DNA of 8,816 nt from Lachnospiraceae bacterium. GTDB taxonomy: Bacteria; Bacillota; Clostridia; Lachnospirales; Lachnospiraceae. The position numbers were made by a program, and so were the translations under genes. Shown piece after piece: positions 1 to 5,681 of the stretch. The notes beneath the pieces are model-generated. The model searched no databases, was not told where the DNA came from, and was given only the letters and a program-made list of their open reading frames with translations. Numbering within the stretch: position 1 is the first letter of the stretch; each line of letters starts with the position of its first letter. The DNA is taken from NCBI GenBank assembly GCA_017964055.1, contig JAGCSS010000252.1, positions 1 through 8,816 on the forward strand, in the 5' to 3' direction.

Positions 1-28
1 ATGGTTCAAAGCCGGTGATAAGGATCAT
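1..28 (-). CDS. pcp: Pyroglutamyl-peptidase I (pyrrolidone-carboxylate peptidase), N-terminal fragment
   Basis: Only the first nine codons lie in the window; the gene continues off the left edge. Read on the minus strand from the ATG at 28-26 they give MILITGFEP. This matches the very conserved start of family C15 cysteine peptidases (usually M-K-I-L-V/I-T-G-F-x-P-F-G-G), which remove N-terminal pyroglutamate from peptides in the cytoplasm. The next base is T, compatible with the expected Phe. A GGAGG ribosome binding site lies at 39-35, six bases before the ATG, and a candidate promoter sits further upstream. The identification rests on nine residues plus a well-placed ribosome binding site, so it is good but not certain; Ser, Cys or His active-site residues cannot be seen. 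Confidence 0.66.
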
Positions 29-53
29 GTTCAGCCTCCGTTTAATAACCTCA

Positions 54-94
54 ATTATAGAATCATCGTAATATCTTCCGGGATCTTTTGTCAA
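54..94 (-). promoter_or_regulatory. Candidate promoter for the leftward pcp-like gene
   Basis: On the minus strand there is a perfect TTGACA (94-89). An 18-base spacer leads to TACGAT (70-65), a 4/6 match to the -10 consensus. A perfect TATAAT follows at 59-54, but it is 29 bases from the TTGACA, too far to pair with it; it could act on its own or by chance. The ribosome binding site and ATG of the pcp-like gene follow at 39-35 and 28. Confidence 0.45.
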
Positions 95-128
95 TGAGAT
101 CCGATATGCCGCGTAATTCAAAAAATAG

Positions 129-184
129 TGGAAACATGTCCCGTAAAGGCATAAAATAATATCGTGGAAAGAGAGACTAAGGAG
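129..184 (+). promoter_or_regulatory. Candidate promoter and ribosome binding site of the MazG-like operon
   Basis: TGGAAA (129-134, 4/6 match to the -35 box) is followed after 17 bases by TAAAAT (152-157, 5/6 match to the -10 box). A strong AAGGAG ribosome binding site lies at 179-184, eight bases before the ATG at 193. Bases 29-192 between the two divergent genes contain nothing else I can identify. Confidence 0.45.
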
Positions 185-192
185 TGTAAAAA

Positions 193-513
193 ATGAAACA
201 GCAAACCATTGACAGGATCAGGAGATTTACTACCGACCGCGACTGGGACCAGTTCCACTCACCCGAGAACCTGGCGAAGTCCATCGTGATCGAGGCGGCG
301 GAGCTGCTGGAGTGTTTCCAGTGGAACAACGAGGAGTTCGATCTGCAGCATGTGAAGGAGGAACTGGCGGATGTGATAGTCTACGCGCAGGACCTGCTGG
401 ACAAGCTGGGGTTGGATGCGGATGAGATCGTTAACATGAAGATGGACCAGAACGAGAGGAAATATCCTGTGGAAAAAGCAAAAGGCAGCGCGGCAAAGTA
501 CGATGAGCTGTAA
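193..513 (+). CDS. MazG-like / dCTPase-type nucleotide pyrophosphohydrolase
   Basis: This 106-residue protein belongs to the all-alpha NTP pyrophosphohydrolase superfamily, which hydrolyses (d)NTPs to the monophosphate and pyrophosphate with Mg2+ as a cytoplasmic house-cleaning activity. The metal-binding pattern ExxE...ExxD is complete: E34-x-x-E37 in IEAAELLECFQW and E57-x-x-D60 in EELADVIVYA. The preceding W-D-Q-F-H-S-P-E-N-L-A block (18-28) and the FQW at 42-44 resemble the dCTPase/RS21-C6 branch more than classical MazG, and the single-domain length fits that branch. The ATG at 193 has AAGGAG eight bases upstream. It is followed after 65 bases, with no terminator, by a small helical-protein gene, so the two are probably co-transcribed. 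The exact substrate (dCTP or another modified nucleotide) cannot be read from the sequence. No toxin gene is next to it, so a MazEF-type role is unlikely. Confidence 0.9.
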   Translation: MKQQTIDRIRRFTTDRDWDQFHSPENLAKSIVIEAAELLECFQWNNEEFDLQHVKEELADVIVYAQDLLDKLGLDADEIVNMKMDQNERKYPVEKAKGSAAKYDEL

Positions 514-545
514 GCTGCAGCGGACGCGGTGAAGCGATCATAATA

Positions 546-560
546 TGCCCTTATCGGGCA
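546..560 (+). other. Small perfect hairpin between the MazG-like gene and the 89-residue gene
   Basis: TGCCC (546-550) and GGGCA (556-560) form a perfect 5-bp stem around the five-base loop TTATC. No T-run follows, so it is not an intrinsic terminator. It lies 18 bases before the next ATG and directly ahead of the CGGGAG ribosome binding site (565-570), so it could affect mRNA stability or the relative translation of the two genes. It could also be chance. Confidence 0.3.
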
Positions 561-578
561 GGAACGGGAGATGACGAC

Positions 579-848
579 ATGGGTTTGAGAGATTTGTTTA
601 AGAGTAAGTATGAGCAGCTGTTGGATACGATCATTGAGAACCTCGAGAATAACATGGCCAACAACTACAAGGACAGCGCGCAGGCTGATCTGCGGGAATT
701 CGAACAGCTCCTGAATGAGATGCGGGAGTCGAAGCAGATCAAGGAAGATGCCTACCTGCAGTACAACCTGACGCTGCAGACCTATAAACAGAGGCTGGAA
801 GGGTATACGCATAAAGACCAGAAACCATATTGGACGAAAGAGAACTGA
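579..848 (+). CDS. Uncharacterised 89-residue helical protein
   Basis: I do not recognise a named family. The protein has 89 residues, is rich in Glu, Lys, Gln and Leu, has no cysteine, no signal peptide and no membrane segment, and should fold as two or three amphipathic helices (about 2-25, 30-50 and 53-76). It is therefore probably a small cytoplasmic helical or coiled-coil protein. It starts MGLRDLFKSKYEQLL and ends in a polar aromatic tail with Tyr75, Tyr84 and Trp85. The ATG at 579 has CGGGAG (565-570) eight bases upstream. It follows the MazG-like gene by 65 bases, and the stem of a strong terminator begins inside its last codons, so it is the last gene of a two-gene unit. The coding call rests on spacing, ribosome binding site, terminator placement and protein-like composition. 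Confidence 0.72.
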   Translation: MGLRDLFKSKYEQLLDTIIENLENNMANNYKDSAQADLREFEQLLNEMRESKQIKEDAYLQYNLTLQTYKQRLEGYTHKDQKPYWTKEN

Positions 849-875
849 TCCGGATAACGGATCGGTTCTTTTTAT
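841..875 (+). terminator. Rho-independent terminator after the 89-residue gene
   Basis: The left arm AGAACTGATCCG (841-852) pairs with CGGATCGGTTCT (858-869) across the loop GATAA: a 12-bp stem with one T-G wobble, followed by TTTTA (870-874). The left arm begins inside the last codons of the upstream gene, before its stop at 846-848. Confidence 0.88.
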
Positions 876-915
876 TTCGCCATTTGTGGTGAATATGTCG
901 TGTTGTCTCTTTTTG

Positions 916-942
916 TAAAATTTCTTTTCAAATTCGCGATTT
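916..942 (+). promoter_or_regulatory. Possible sigma-D/sigma-28 (motility) promoter of the chemoreceptor unit
   Basis: TAAA (916-919), a 15-base spacer and CGCGATTT (935-942) resemble the Bacillus SigD consensus TAAA-N15-GCCGATAT, with the core CGAT intact and 5 of 8 matches in the -10 half. Chemoreceptor genes are frequent members of this regulon, which raises the prior. The transcript would carry a leader of roughly 95 bases. Confidence 0.35.
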
Positions 943-947
943 TCCTC

Positions 948-1033
948 TGTTCATTTGGCAAAAAAGTGTGTATAATAATACGGTAAATGTATAGTTCTTT
1001 TGATTTTTTGGTTCTAAACAGTTTTCATAGGAG
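948..1033 (+). promoter_or_regulatory. Housekeeping-type -10 box and ribosome binding site of the chemoreceptor unit
   Basis: A perfect TATAAT lies at 971-976. The hexamer 17 bases upstream (TGTTCA, 948-953) is a poor -35 box, so this promoter may need an activator or be weak. The AGGAG ribosome binding site at 1029-1033 is eight bases before the ATG at 1042. The intergenic stretch from the terminator to this ATG is AT-rich; I saw no riboswitch-like fold in it. Confidence 0.45.
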
Positions 1034-1041
1034 ATAAAGAC

Positions 1042-3021
1042 ATGAAGAAAAAGACCAGAAAGATCAGTTCTAAACTGCTCACCTTCATCATTCCGGTAGT
1101 AGTTCTCACAGTTCTTGCGCTCGTTGTCATTGCGGCGACTCTTTCAAAGAACCGTATGACGGAAATGACAAAGGAGACCATCGAATCCTCCATTTCCAAC
1201 CAGGCGGACAACATTGAAGCGTGGCTGAGCGAAAACCTCGAGTATTTCGGCACAGTTAAGCACACAATGGAGTCGCAGCACCTTGATCCGTCAGAGATAG
1301 TGCCTTTCCTTGACTCGTTCTACGGGTTTAATTCCAACTCGCCCAACGGTTTCTATCTCGGAACGACGAACGGCGAGCTGTATAAGGCAACGCAGTCTGG
1401 CAAGACCGAGAGCAATGTTACCGGCAGCACATGGTTCAAACAGGGTATCTCCCGCATTACCATGGCTTACGGTACCGCTTATACGAACGATCACGGCCAG
1501 ACCGTTATCAGTGCCACCGGTATCTTAAACGACGGCAGCGATGTCATCAAGGTACTCGGAGCGGATGTTACGCTGGACAAGATCAGCATCATCGTTAACT
1601 CCGGTGTCAAGATGAAGGGCGCGAGCTCGTTCCTTGTCGATACAAACGATTACAAGATCCTGGCCCACAGAGATGTCAAGCTCATCGGAACACATCTTTC
1701 CGCATCTACGGGTGATGCGCTTCTTGCGGGTGCTGCGGAAGCTATCATGGCGGATGATCTCGGCAGCAGGGAGATCGACGGCAACATGGTTGCGTTCGCG
1801 GCGGTATCGGGCACTGACTGGGTTTTGGTTTCATATATTCCCGAGAGCATAGTCCTCAAGTCGGTATCCCAGATGGGTATACTGCTGTTCGTGGTCGGAG
1901 CGGTCGCCATCGCACTTATCACGATACTTATCCTGCTCGTAGTCAGAAGAGTTATTGCTCCTCTTACAGATATTTCAAACAATATTTCCGCGATGTCCGA
2001 AGGCGACTTCACCATCGAGGTTGATTCGTCGAGCGACGATGAGATCGGTCTCATGGGCTCCAAGGTATCCGAGTTCGTTGCCAGCATGAAGACCATGCTT
2101 GCCAGCATCAGCGAAGAGTCCGAAAAACTTAAGGAAGAGTCCGATAACTCCGACAGAGTTTCGAAGACCATGTTTGAGGCATCACAGTCTCAGGCCGATG
2201 CCATGATGCAGCTGAACGAGACAGTTGACCAGCTGGCTGTTGCGGTTAACGATATCGCGCAGAATGCGGGCATCCTCGCAGGTGTTGTATCCGATACCAG
2301 AGAGAATTCCGACAAGGCTCACGAGAGCATGAAGGAAACCGTCGGAATATCCAAAAAGGGACGTTCGGATATGGAGAGCCTCAGCGCTGCGATGGGCGGT
2401 ATTTCCACAGCGAACGAAAGGCTGGTTGACTCCATCAATAAGGTCGGCACCGCATCCGAAGAGATCACTAAGATCGTCGGCATGATCAGCGATATTTCCG
2501 AAGAGACCAACCTCCTCTCGCTCAATGCGAGCATCGAGGCGGCCAGAGCGGGTGAGGCCGGCAGAGGCTTCGCCATCGTAGCGACCCAGATCGCGAAACT
2601 GGCTCAGACATCCGCGGCAAGCGCCAACAACATTTCGAATCTTATCGATGAGATCAGGGCACTGATCAACGACGCCGTAAGCCAGGCCGACGCCAGCGCC
2701 GAGAGCATCAAGGAAAACAGCGAACTCATTGATGTGGCGGTTAAGACCTTCGATCAGATCTACGGCAATATTCAGGAGACCAATACTCTTATCGAGGCGA
2801 TGATCACGGATGTTCAGAAGGTTGAGGACGTTTCCACCAACGTTGCGGCTATCTCCGAGGAGCAGGCCGCGAGTGCGGATGAGATCCTCGCAACCTCTCA
2901 GAACATGGTAGAAATGGCCAACAATATCACCAAGAGCAGTCAGGATGTGGCAGATAATTCGCACGAGCTTGCGCAGACCAGCCAGACCCTTACATCCTAT
3001 GTACAGAAGTTCAGGATATAA
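1042..3021 (+). CDS. Methyl-accepting chemotaxis protein with dCache sensor, HAMP and signalling domain
   Basis: This 659-residue membrane chemoreceptor has the full classical layout. There is a short basic N-terminus, TM1 at about 12-34, a roughly 240-residue extracellular region (35-277), TM2 at about 279-301, HAMP at 302-354 (with the APLTDIS and DDEIGLM elements), and a long cytoplasmic helical hairpin. The extracellular part has double-Cache features: a long N-terminal helix, then the [21 protein letters not shown] and [11 protein letters not shown] elements, and a second lobe ending [12 protein letters not shown]. The signalling tip is plain: [29 protein letters not shown] (residues 486-514, key E487, N490 and R502). 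Ligand occupancy is expected to alter CheA activity through CheW. No C-terminal CheR/CheB pentapeptide is present (it ends QKFRI). The AGGAG ribosome binding site supports the start. A sugar-type binding lipoprotein follows after 19 bases and is a probable ligand presenter. Confidence 0.95.
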   Translation: MKKKTRKISSKLLTFIIPVVVLTVLALVVIAATLSKNRMTEMTKETIESSISNQADNIEAWLSENLEYFGTVKHTMESQHLDPSEIVPFLDSFYGFNSNSPNGFYLGTTNGELYKATQSGKTESNVTGSTWFKQGISRITMAYGTAYTNDHGQTVISATGILNDGSDVIKVLGADVTLDKISIIVNSGVKMKGASSFLVDTNDYKILAHRDVKLIGTHLSASTGDALLAGAAEAIMADDLGSREIDGNMVAFAAVSGTDWVLVSYIPESIVLKSVSQMGILLFVVGAVAIALITILILLVVRRVIAPLTDISNNISAMSEGDFTIEVDSSSDDEIGLMGSKVSEFVASMKTMLASISEESEKLKEESDNSDRVSKTMFEASQSQADAMMQLNETVDQLAVAVNDIAQNAGILAGVVSDTRENSDKAHESMKETVGISKKGRSDMESLSAAMGGISTANERLVDSINKVGTASEEITKIVGMISDISEETNLLSLNASIEAARAGEAGRGFAIVATQIAKLAQTSAASANNISNLIDEIRALINDAVSQADASAESIKENSELIDVAVKTFDQIYGNIQETNTLIEAMITDVQKVEDVSTNVAAISEEQAASADEILATSQNMVEMANNITKSSQDVADNSHELAQTSQTLTSYVQKFRI

Positions 3022-3040
3022 ATAACAGGAGGCCAAAGAG

Positions 3041-4042
3041 ATGATTAAGAATATAACTGTTAAAAGATTTTTGGTCAGCGTTCTTACTTTTGTCGTTATA
3101 CTCGTTTCCCTGGCAGGATGTTCGGGCAGTTCGGGCGGCTCGGGCTCCGCATCGGGCGCGGGCTTAAAGATCTTCTTTACGACTCCGATACTCGATGAAT
3201 TCAAGGAACTGCTGATGAACGCGGTTAGCGATTCCGGCAAGAAGGCCGGCGCAGAAGTTACTCTCGGAGAGCCCTGCGGCAGTGTTGACGATCAGGTGGC
3301 TCAGATGCGTCAGGCGGCTTCCTCGGGATATGATATTATCATATGCAACCCGGTGGACAGTGAAACAGTCCTGCAGCTCGAAGTAGCGGCCGGCGAACTC
3401 CCTGTCATCTTCATTAACTCCCAGCCGGAGGAGGACAAGCTCGAAGCCGACAAATACATGTATGTTGGCAGTAACGAAGAAGACGCTGCGTTTTTCCAGG
3501 CGGAGTACGTTTGGAACAAACTCGGCAAGCCCAAGAAGATGAACGTTGCGATCTTTTCCGGTCAGCCCGGACACCCCGCAGCGGTAAAGAGGACCAAGGG
3601 CGTTAAGGACTATTTCAAGAAAAACAATGTTGACGTAACATACGTATTCAACGATACGGCATACTGGGATACCGAAAAGGCATACGACGCTTTCCAGATA
3701 TTCTTAAAGACGGGTCAGGCATATGATGCGGTCATCTGCAACAATGACTCGATGGCGGTCGGCGTTGTACGTGCGATGACCGAGCTCGGCATCGATACAT
3801 CAAAGATTCCTGTAGTCGGAGTCGACGCGACCGACGGCGGATGCCAGTCGATCCGTGACGGCGGCATGCAGTTTACGGTATACCAGTCGGCTGTCGGACA
3901 GGGCAATGCAGCGATCGATGCGTCGATCGCACTGGTAAAGCACGGCACCGCATCGGGAGTTGCCGGTGTCACCGAAGACGGCCTGTATGTATGGGTTCCG
4001 TATGTACCGGTAGACAGCAAAAATGTTAATTCGTTCAAATAA
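3041..4042 (+). CDS. MglB-like (galactose/glucose-type) substrate-binding lipoprotein without transporter genes
   Basis: This 333-residue periplasmic-binding-protein-fold lipoprotein has a signal peptide (1-26), lipobox LAGC with the lipidated Cys27, and a Gly/Ser tether (28-41). It resembles E. coli MglB along its length. Matching elements are GQPGHPAAVKRT (174-185, MglB GEPGHPDAEART), DTAYWDTEKA (205-214), CNNDSMAVG (233-241), VVGVDAT (258-264) and VPYVPVD (319-325). Compared with MglB sugar contacts as I remember them, D52, F54, N126, H178, R184, W209, Asn of NND (234/235) and D262 are kept. The contact Asp after His-Pro is Ala180 and the contact Asn near the C-terminus is Gln282. The calcium-binding loop of MglB is absent. 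AGGAGG lies at 3027-3032. With a chemoreceptor just upstream and no permease or ATPase downstream, chemotactic sensing is the most likely job. Membership of the family is firm; the exact sugar is inferred. Confidence 0.9.
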   Translation: MIKNITVKRFLVSVLTFVVILVSLAGCSGSSGGSGSASGAGLKIFFTTPILDEFKELLMNAVSDSGKKAGAEVTLGEPCGSVDDQVAQMRQAASSGYDIIICNPVDSETVLQLEVAAGELPVIFINSQPEEDKLEADKYMYVGSNEEDAAFFQAEYVWNKLGKPKKMNVAIFSGQPGHPAAVKRTKGVKDYFKKNNVDVTYVFNDTAYWDTEKAYDAFQIFLKTGQAYDAVICNNDSMAVGVVRAMTELGIDTSKIPVVGVDATDGGCQSIRDGGMQFTVYQSAVGQGNAAIDASIALVKHGTASGVAGVTEDGLYVWVPYVPVDSKNVNSFK

Positions 4043-4054
4043 CAGATGAATTAT

Positions 4055-4087
4055 AAAAGCCAAGGAGTTGCGCTCCTTGGCTTTTTT
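4055..4087. terminator. Bidirectional terminator between the binding protein and the CE15-like gene
   Basis: AAAAGCCAAGGAG (4055-4067) pairs perfectly with CTCCTTGGCTTTT (4073-4085) around the loop TTGCG: a 13-bp stem. On the plus strand it runs into TTTTTT (4082-4087). On the minus strand the other arm ends in TTTTATAA, so it can also serve the convergent hydrolase gene, whose stop codon is at 4116-4114. Confidence 0.93.
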
Positions 4088-4113
4088 ATCGCACGCAAAC
4101 CGTGTCCCTGTCG

Positions 4114-5211
4114 TTATTCTGCAAAAAGAGTGGTTTTAAGATCGTCCGGCCCGATGCCGGTATCGCGTCCGTAATACATATGATCGAAATAGCGGATGAT
4201 CAGGTCCATGTCCTCTTCGATCACGGCATGGCCCTCAAGATGGAAATGCACTGCGAGGCGGTCGGAAAGACCTGCCGCGGTATAGACCGAAGCGGCACGC
4301 TTGCAGCATTCCCACATGGCAGGGGCATTTACCCAGTCCTCTTTCGTGTAAGCGGCTATTACAAAATAATACCGGTCCGGAGCCATCGCCATCACTACCA
4401 GATTCTCCTGGTCCATCGGGATGTCCGAGGGAGTCTTGTACTGCAGGAAAGCATCATTGAACCACCCGCGCTCGGCGTCGGACTGCAGGCAGTCCAGTGG
4501 CTCGTTTTTGCCGTAAGTGTATGCCGAAGGGCCGCCGATCCTTGAAAAATCGTAGGTATTTCCCTCTGAAACGACACTGTACAGCGCCAGTCCGCCCGCC
4601 CCCGAGCATGCGGGGATCGTCATGCGGAATCTCGTATCAAACGCGCCGCAGACAGCCGTGGCCTTGCCCCAGCGGGATACGCCGGTCACCATCGAAGCCT
4701 CGGGATCGAGCCCGAACTCATGGCCCAGGCTGCCGCGCACGGCATCGAGGATCTTTGATGCGCCCCACGCCCAAGCCATCAGGACGCCGGTCTGTTCTTC
4801 GCTATTTTGCCCGTAAGGATACAGATCGTAGAATGCGCCGCGGTGAGCGGTATCATCTGAGGCGATCCTGGTGCTCTCCATGACGAGCAGCGCATATCCG
4901 TGCTTCAATGCGAAATCCGCAGGCATTATGGGATGAAAGCATATGATGAACGGAGAGCCATTGGGATACCGCTTCGCATCCTCCGCTTCCGGCAGATAGG
5001 CATGCACGGTAAATGCAGTCTTTCGCGAGCCGGTTGCCGCGGTTATCCTCACGATAATACCGCCCCGCACCTCAAAAGGATTGAACGGCTTATCCTCCGA
5101 CGGGGTCGCAGCAGGCTCCTCGCCAAGGATCTCATATGAGATGTCTTCACCCTCGCGCCAGACGCCGTACATGTTTTTCTGATAAAAATCGACAGGTTTT
5201 AATTCGGACAT
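4114..5211 (-). CDS. CE15-like (glucuronoyl esterase family) alpha/beta hydrolase, cytoplasmic
   Basis: This 365-residue alpha/beta hydrolase has hallmarks of carbohydrate esterase family 15, enzymes that cleave glucuronate esters linking xylan to lignin. The nucleophile motif is VTGVSRWGKA with Ser179 followed by Arg180 and Lys183 (family G-x-S-R-x-G-K). IPACSGAGG follows at 199-207, then RGWFND (248-253), IPMDQENL (264-271) and a catalytic-His candidate in LEGHAV (H328). The canonical acid position in IPxESG is Cys202, as in many bacterial members that use another acid; Asp292 in KEDWVNAP is a candidate. There is no signal peptide, so it should act inside the cell. I chose the ATG at 5211 because GAGAAGG lies five bases upstream. 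A longer frame starting at 5250 would begin within the promoter's -10 box and has no ribosome binding site. Substrate is inferred; other intracellular esters are possible. Confidence 0.78.
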   Translation of the reverse strand: MSELKPVDFYQKNMYGVWREGEDISYEILGEEPAATPSEDKPFNPFEVRGGIIVRITAATGSRKTAFTVHAYLPEAEDAKRYPNGSPFIICFHPIMPADFALKHGYALLVMESTRIASDDTAHRGAFYDLYPYGQNSEEQTGVLMAWAWGASKILDAVRGSLGHEFGLDPEASMVTGVSRWGKATAVCGAFDTRFRMTIPACSGAGGLALYSVVSEGNTYDFSRIGGPSAYTYGKNEPLDCLQSDAERGWFNDAFLQYKTPSDIPMDQENLVVMAMAPDRYYFVIAAYTKEDWVNAPAMWECCKRAASVYTAAGLSDRLAVHFHLEGHAVIEEDMDLIIRYFDHMYYGRDTGIGPDDLKTTLFAE

Positions 5212-5216
5212 AGCGG

Positions 5217-5247
5217 CCTTCTCATCATTTCTTTGAAAAATATTATA
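5217..5247 (-). promoter_or_regulatory. Promoter -10 box and start-deciding ribosome binding site of the CE15-like gene
   Basis: On the minus strand a perfect TATAAT lies at 5247-5242 with no good -35 box. The ribosome binding site GAGAAGG lies at 5223-5217, five bases before the ATG at 5211. The -10 box overlaps the alternative upstream ATG (5250), which argues for the shorter protein. Confidence 0.55.
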
Positions 5248-5266
5248 CATCAGGAGAGGGGTTATG

Positions 5267-5320
5267 TGTTATGATTTTGTGTGGGGCAATGAAATGAAGG
5301 CAACCTTATTGCAAGGAGGG
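5267..5320 (+). promoter_or_regulatory. Extended -10 promoter and ribosome binding site of the NDT-like/hydrolase operon
   Basis: TGTTATGAT (5267-5275) is an extended -10 element (TG, one base, then TATGAT, 5/6 match). The -35 region is poor, as is common for extended -10 promoters. It lies about 20 bases from the oppositely oriented TATAAT of the CE15-like gene, so the two promoters are back to back. AAGGAGGG (5313-5320) is seven bases before the ATG at 5328. Confidence 0.45.
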
Positions 5321-5327
5321 TGAGCAT

Positions 5328-5681
5328 ATGGAGAAGGAGACAAAGACGGTATACCCGGTAGTTACCCTTTGCGGGAGCACGCGTTTCAAGAAGGAATTCA
5401 TGGAGGCGCAGAAACGGCTGACACTGGAGGGCAAGATCGTTATCAGCGTCGGGCTGTTCGGGCATTCCGGAGACGAAGAGGTCTGGGACGGCATGGACGA
5501 GGGGACATTAACCGCAACAAAGAAGATGCTCGACGACATGCATAAGCGCAAGATCGATATGGCGGACTCGATATTCGTGATCAATGTTGGGGGATATATC
5601 GGGGACAGCACGAGGTCCGAGATCGAGTATGCGAAGGCGCATGGCAAAAAGGTAGAGTATCTGGAGGAGGTCACACCATGA
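5328..5681 (+). CDS. Nucleoside 2-deoxyribosyltransferase-like / DUF4406-type protein
   Basis: This 117-residue soluble protein has the small Rossmann-like fold of the NDT/DUF4406 group. The N-terminal strand and loop VVTLCGSTRF (11-20) is the nucleotide-handling GS-R element. MADSIFVIN (78-86) is the second core strand. GGYIGDSTRSEIEYAKAHGKKV (88-109) matches the D-x-GTxxE-xxxA segment of nucleoside deoxyribosyltransferases, in which the Glu is the nucleophile; Glu98 is the equivalent here. Such enzymes break or exchange N-glycosidic bonds of (deoxy)nucleosides or nucleotides. The substrate is unknown, and the region 41-70 (GLFGHSGDEEVWDGMDEGT) is unlike classical NDTs. AAGGAGGG seven bases upstream fixes the start. 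Its stop overlaps the next start by four bases (ATGA), so the two are translationally coupled. Gene and fold group are firm; activity is inferred. Confidence 0.8.
   Translation: MEKETKTVYPVVTLCGSTRFKKEFMEAQKRLTLEGKIVISVGLFGHSGDEEVWDGMDEGTLTATKKMLDDMHKRKIDMADSIFVINVGGYIGDSTRSEIEYAKAHGKKVEYLEEVTP

Noticed and set aside
381..812. A 143-codon minus-strand open frame opposite the MazG-like and 89-residue genes
   Set aside because: It overlaps both plus-strand genes and their hairpin, and has no family resemblance; the plus-strand frames have ribosome binding sites and motifs.
876..1041. Possible riboswitch (for example cyclic-di-GMP) before the chemoreceptor
   Set aside because: The leader is AT-rich and lacks the conserved GCACAGGGCAAACC-type and GCAAAG-type blocks or any strong stem, so I see no support.
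1650..2171. A 173-codon minus-strand open frame opposite the chemoreceptor
   Set aside because: It is a Ser/Ile/Met-rich shadow of the real gene with no motif and no translation signal.
3122..3163. Ser/Gly-rich repeat as a tandem DNA repeat element
   Set aside because: It encodes the usual flexible tether after the lipid-anchored Cys and is adequately explained as a protein linker.
2182..3240. A 352-codon open frame on the minus strand opposite the chemoreceptor and the start of the binding-protein gene
   Set aside because: It runs antisense across two clearly real genes and the gap between them, has no good ribosome binding site and no recognisable domain. It arises from the codon bias of the coiled-coil region.
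4102..4545. A 147-codon plus-strand open frame opposite the CE15-like gene
   Set aside because: It is antisense to catalytic parts of a recognisable hydrolase and has no ribosome binding site.
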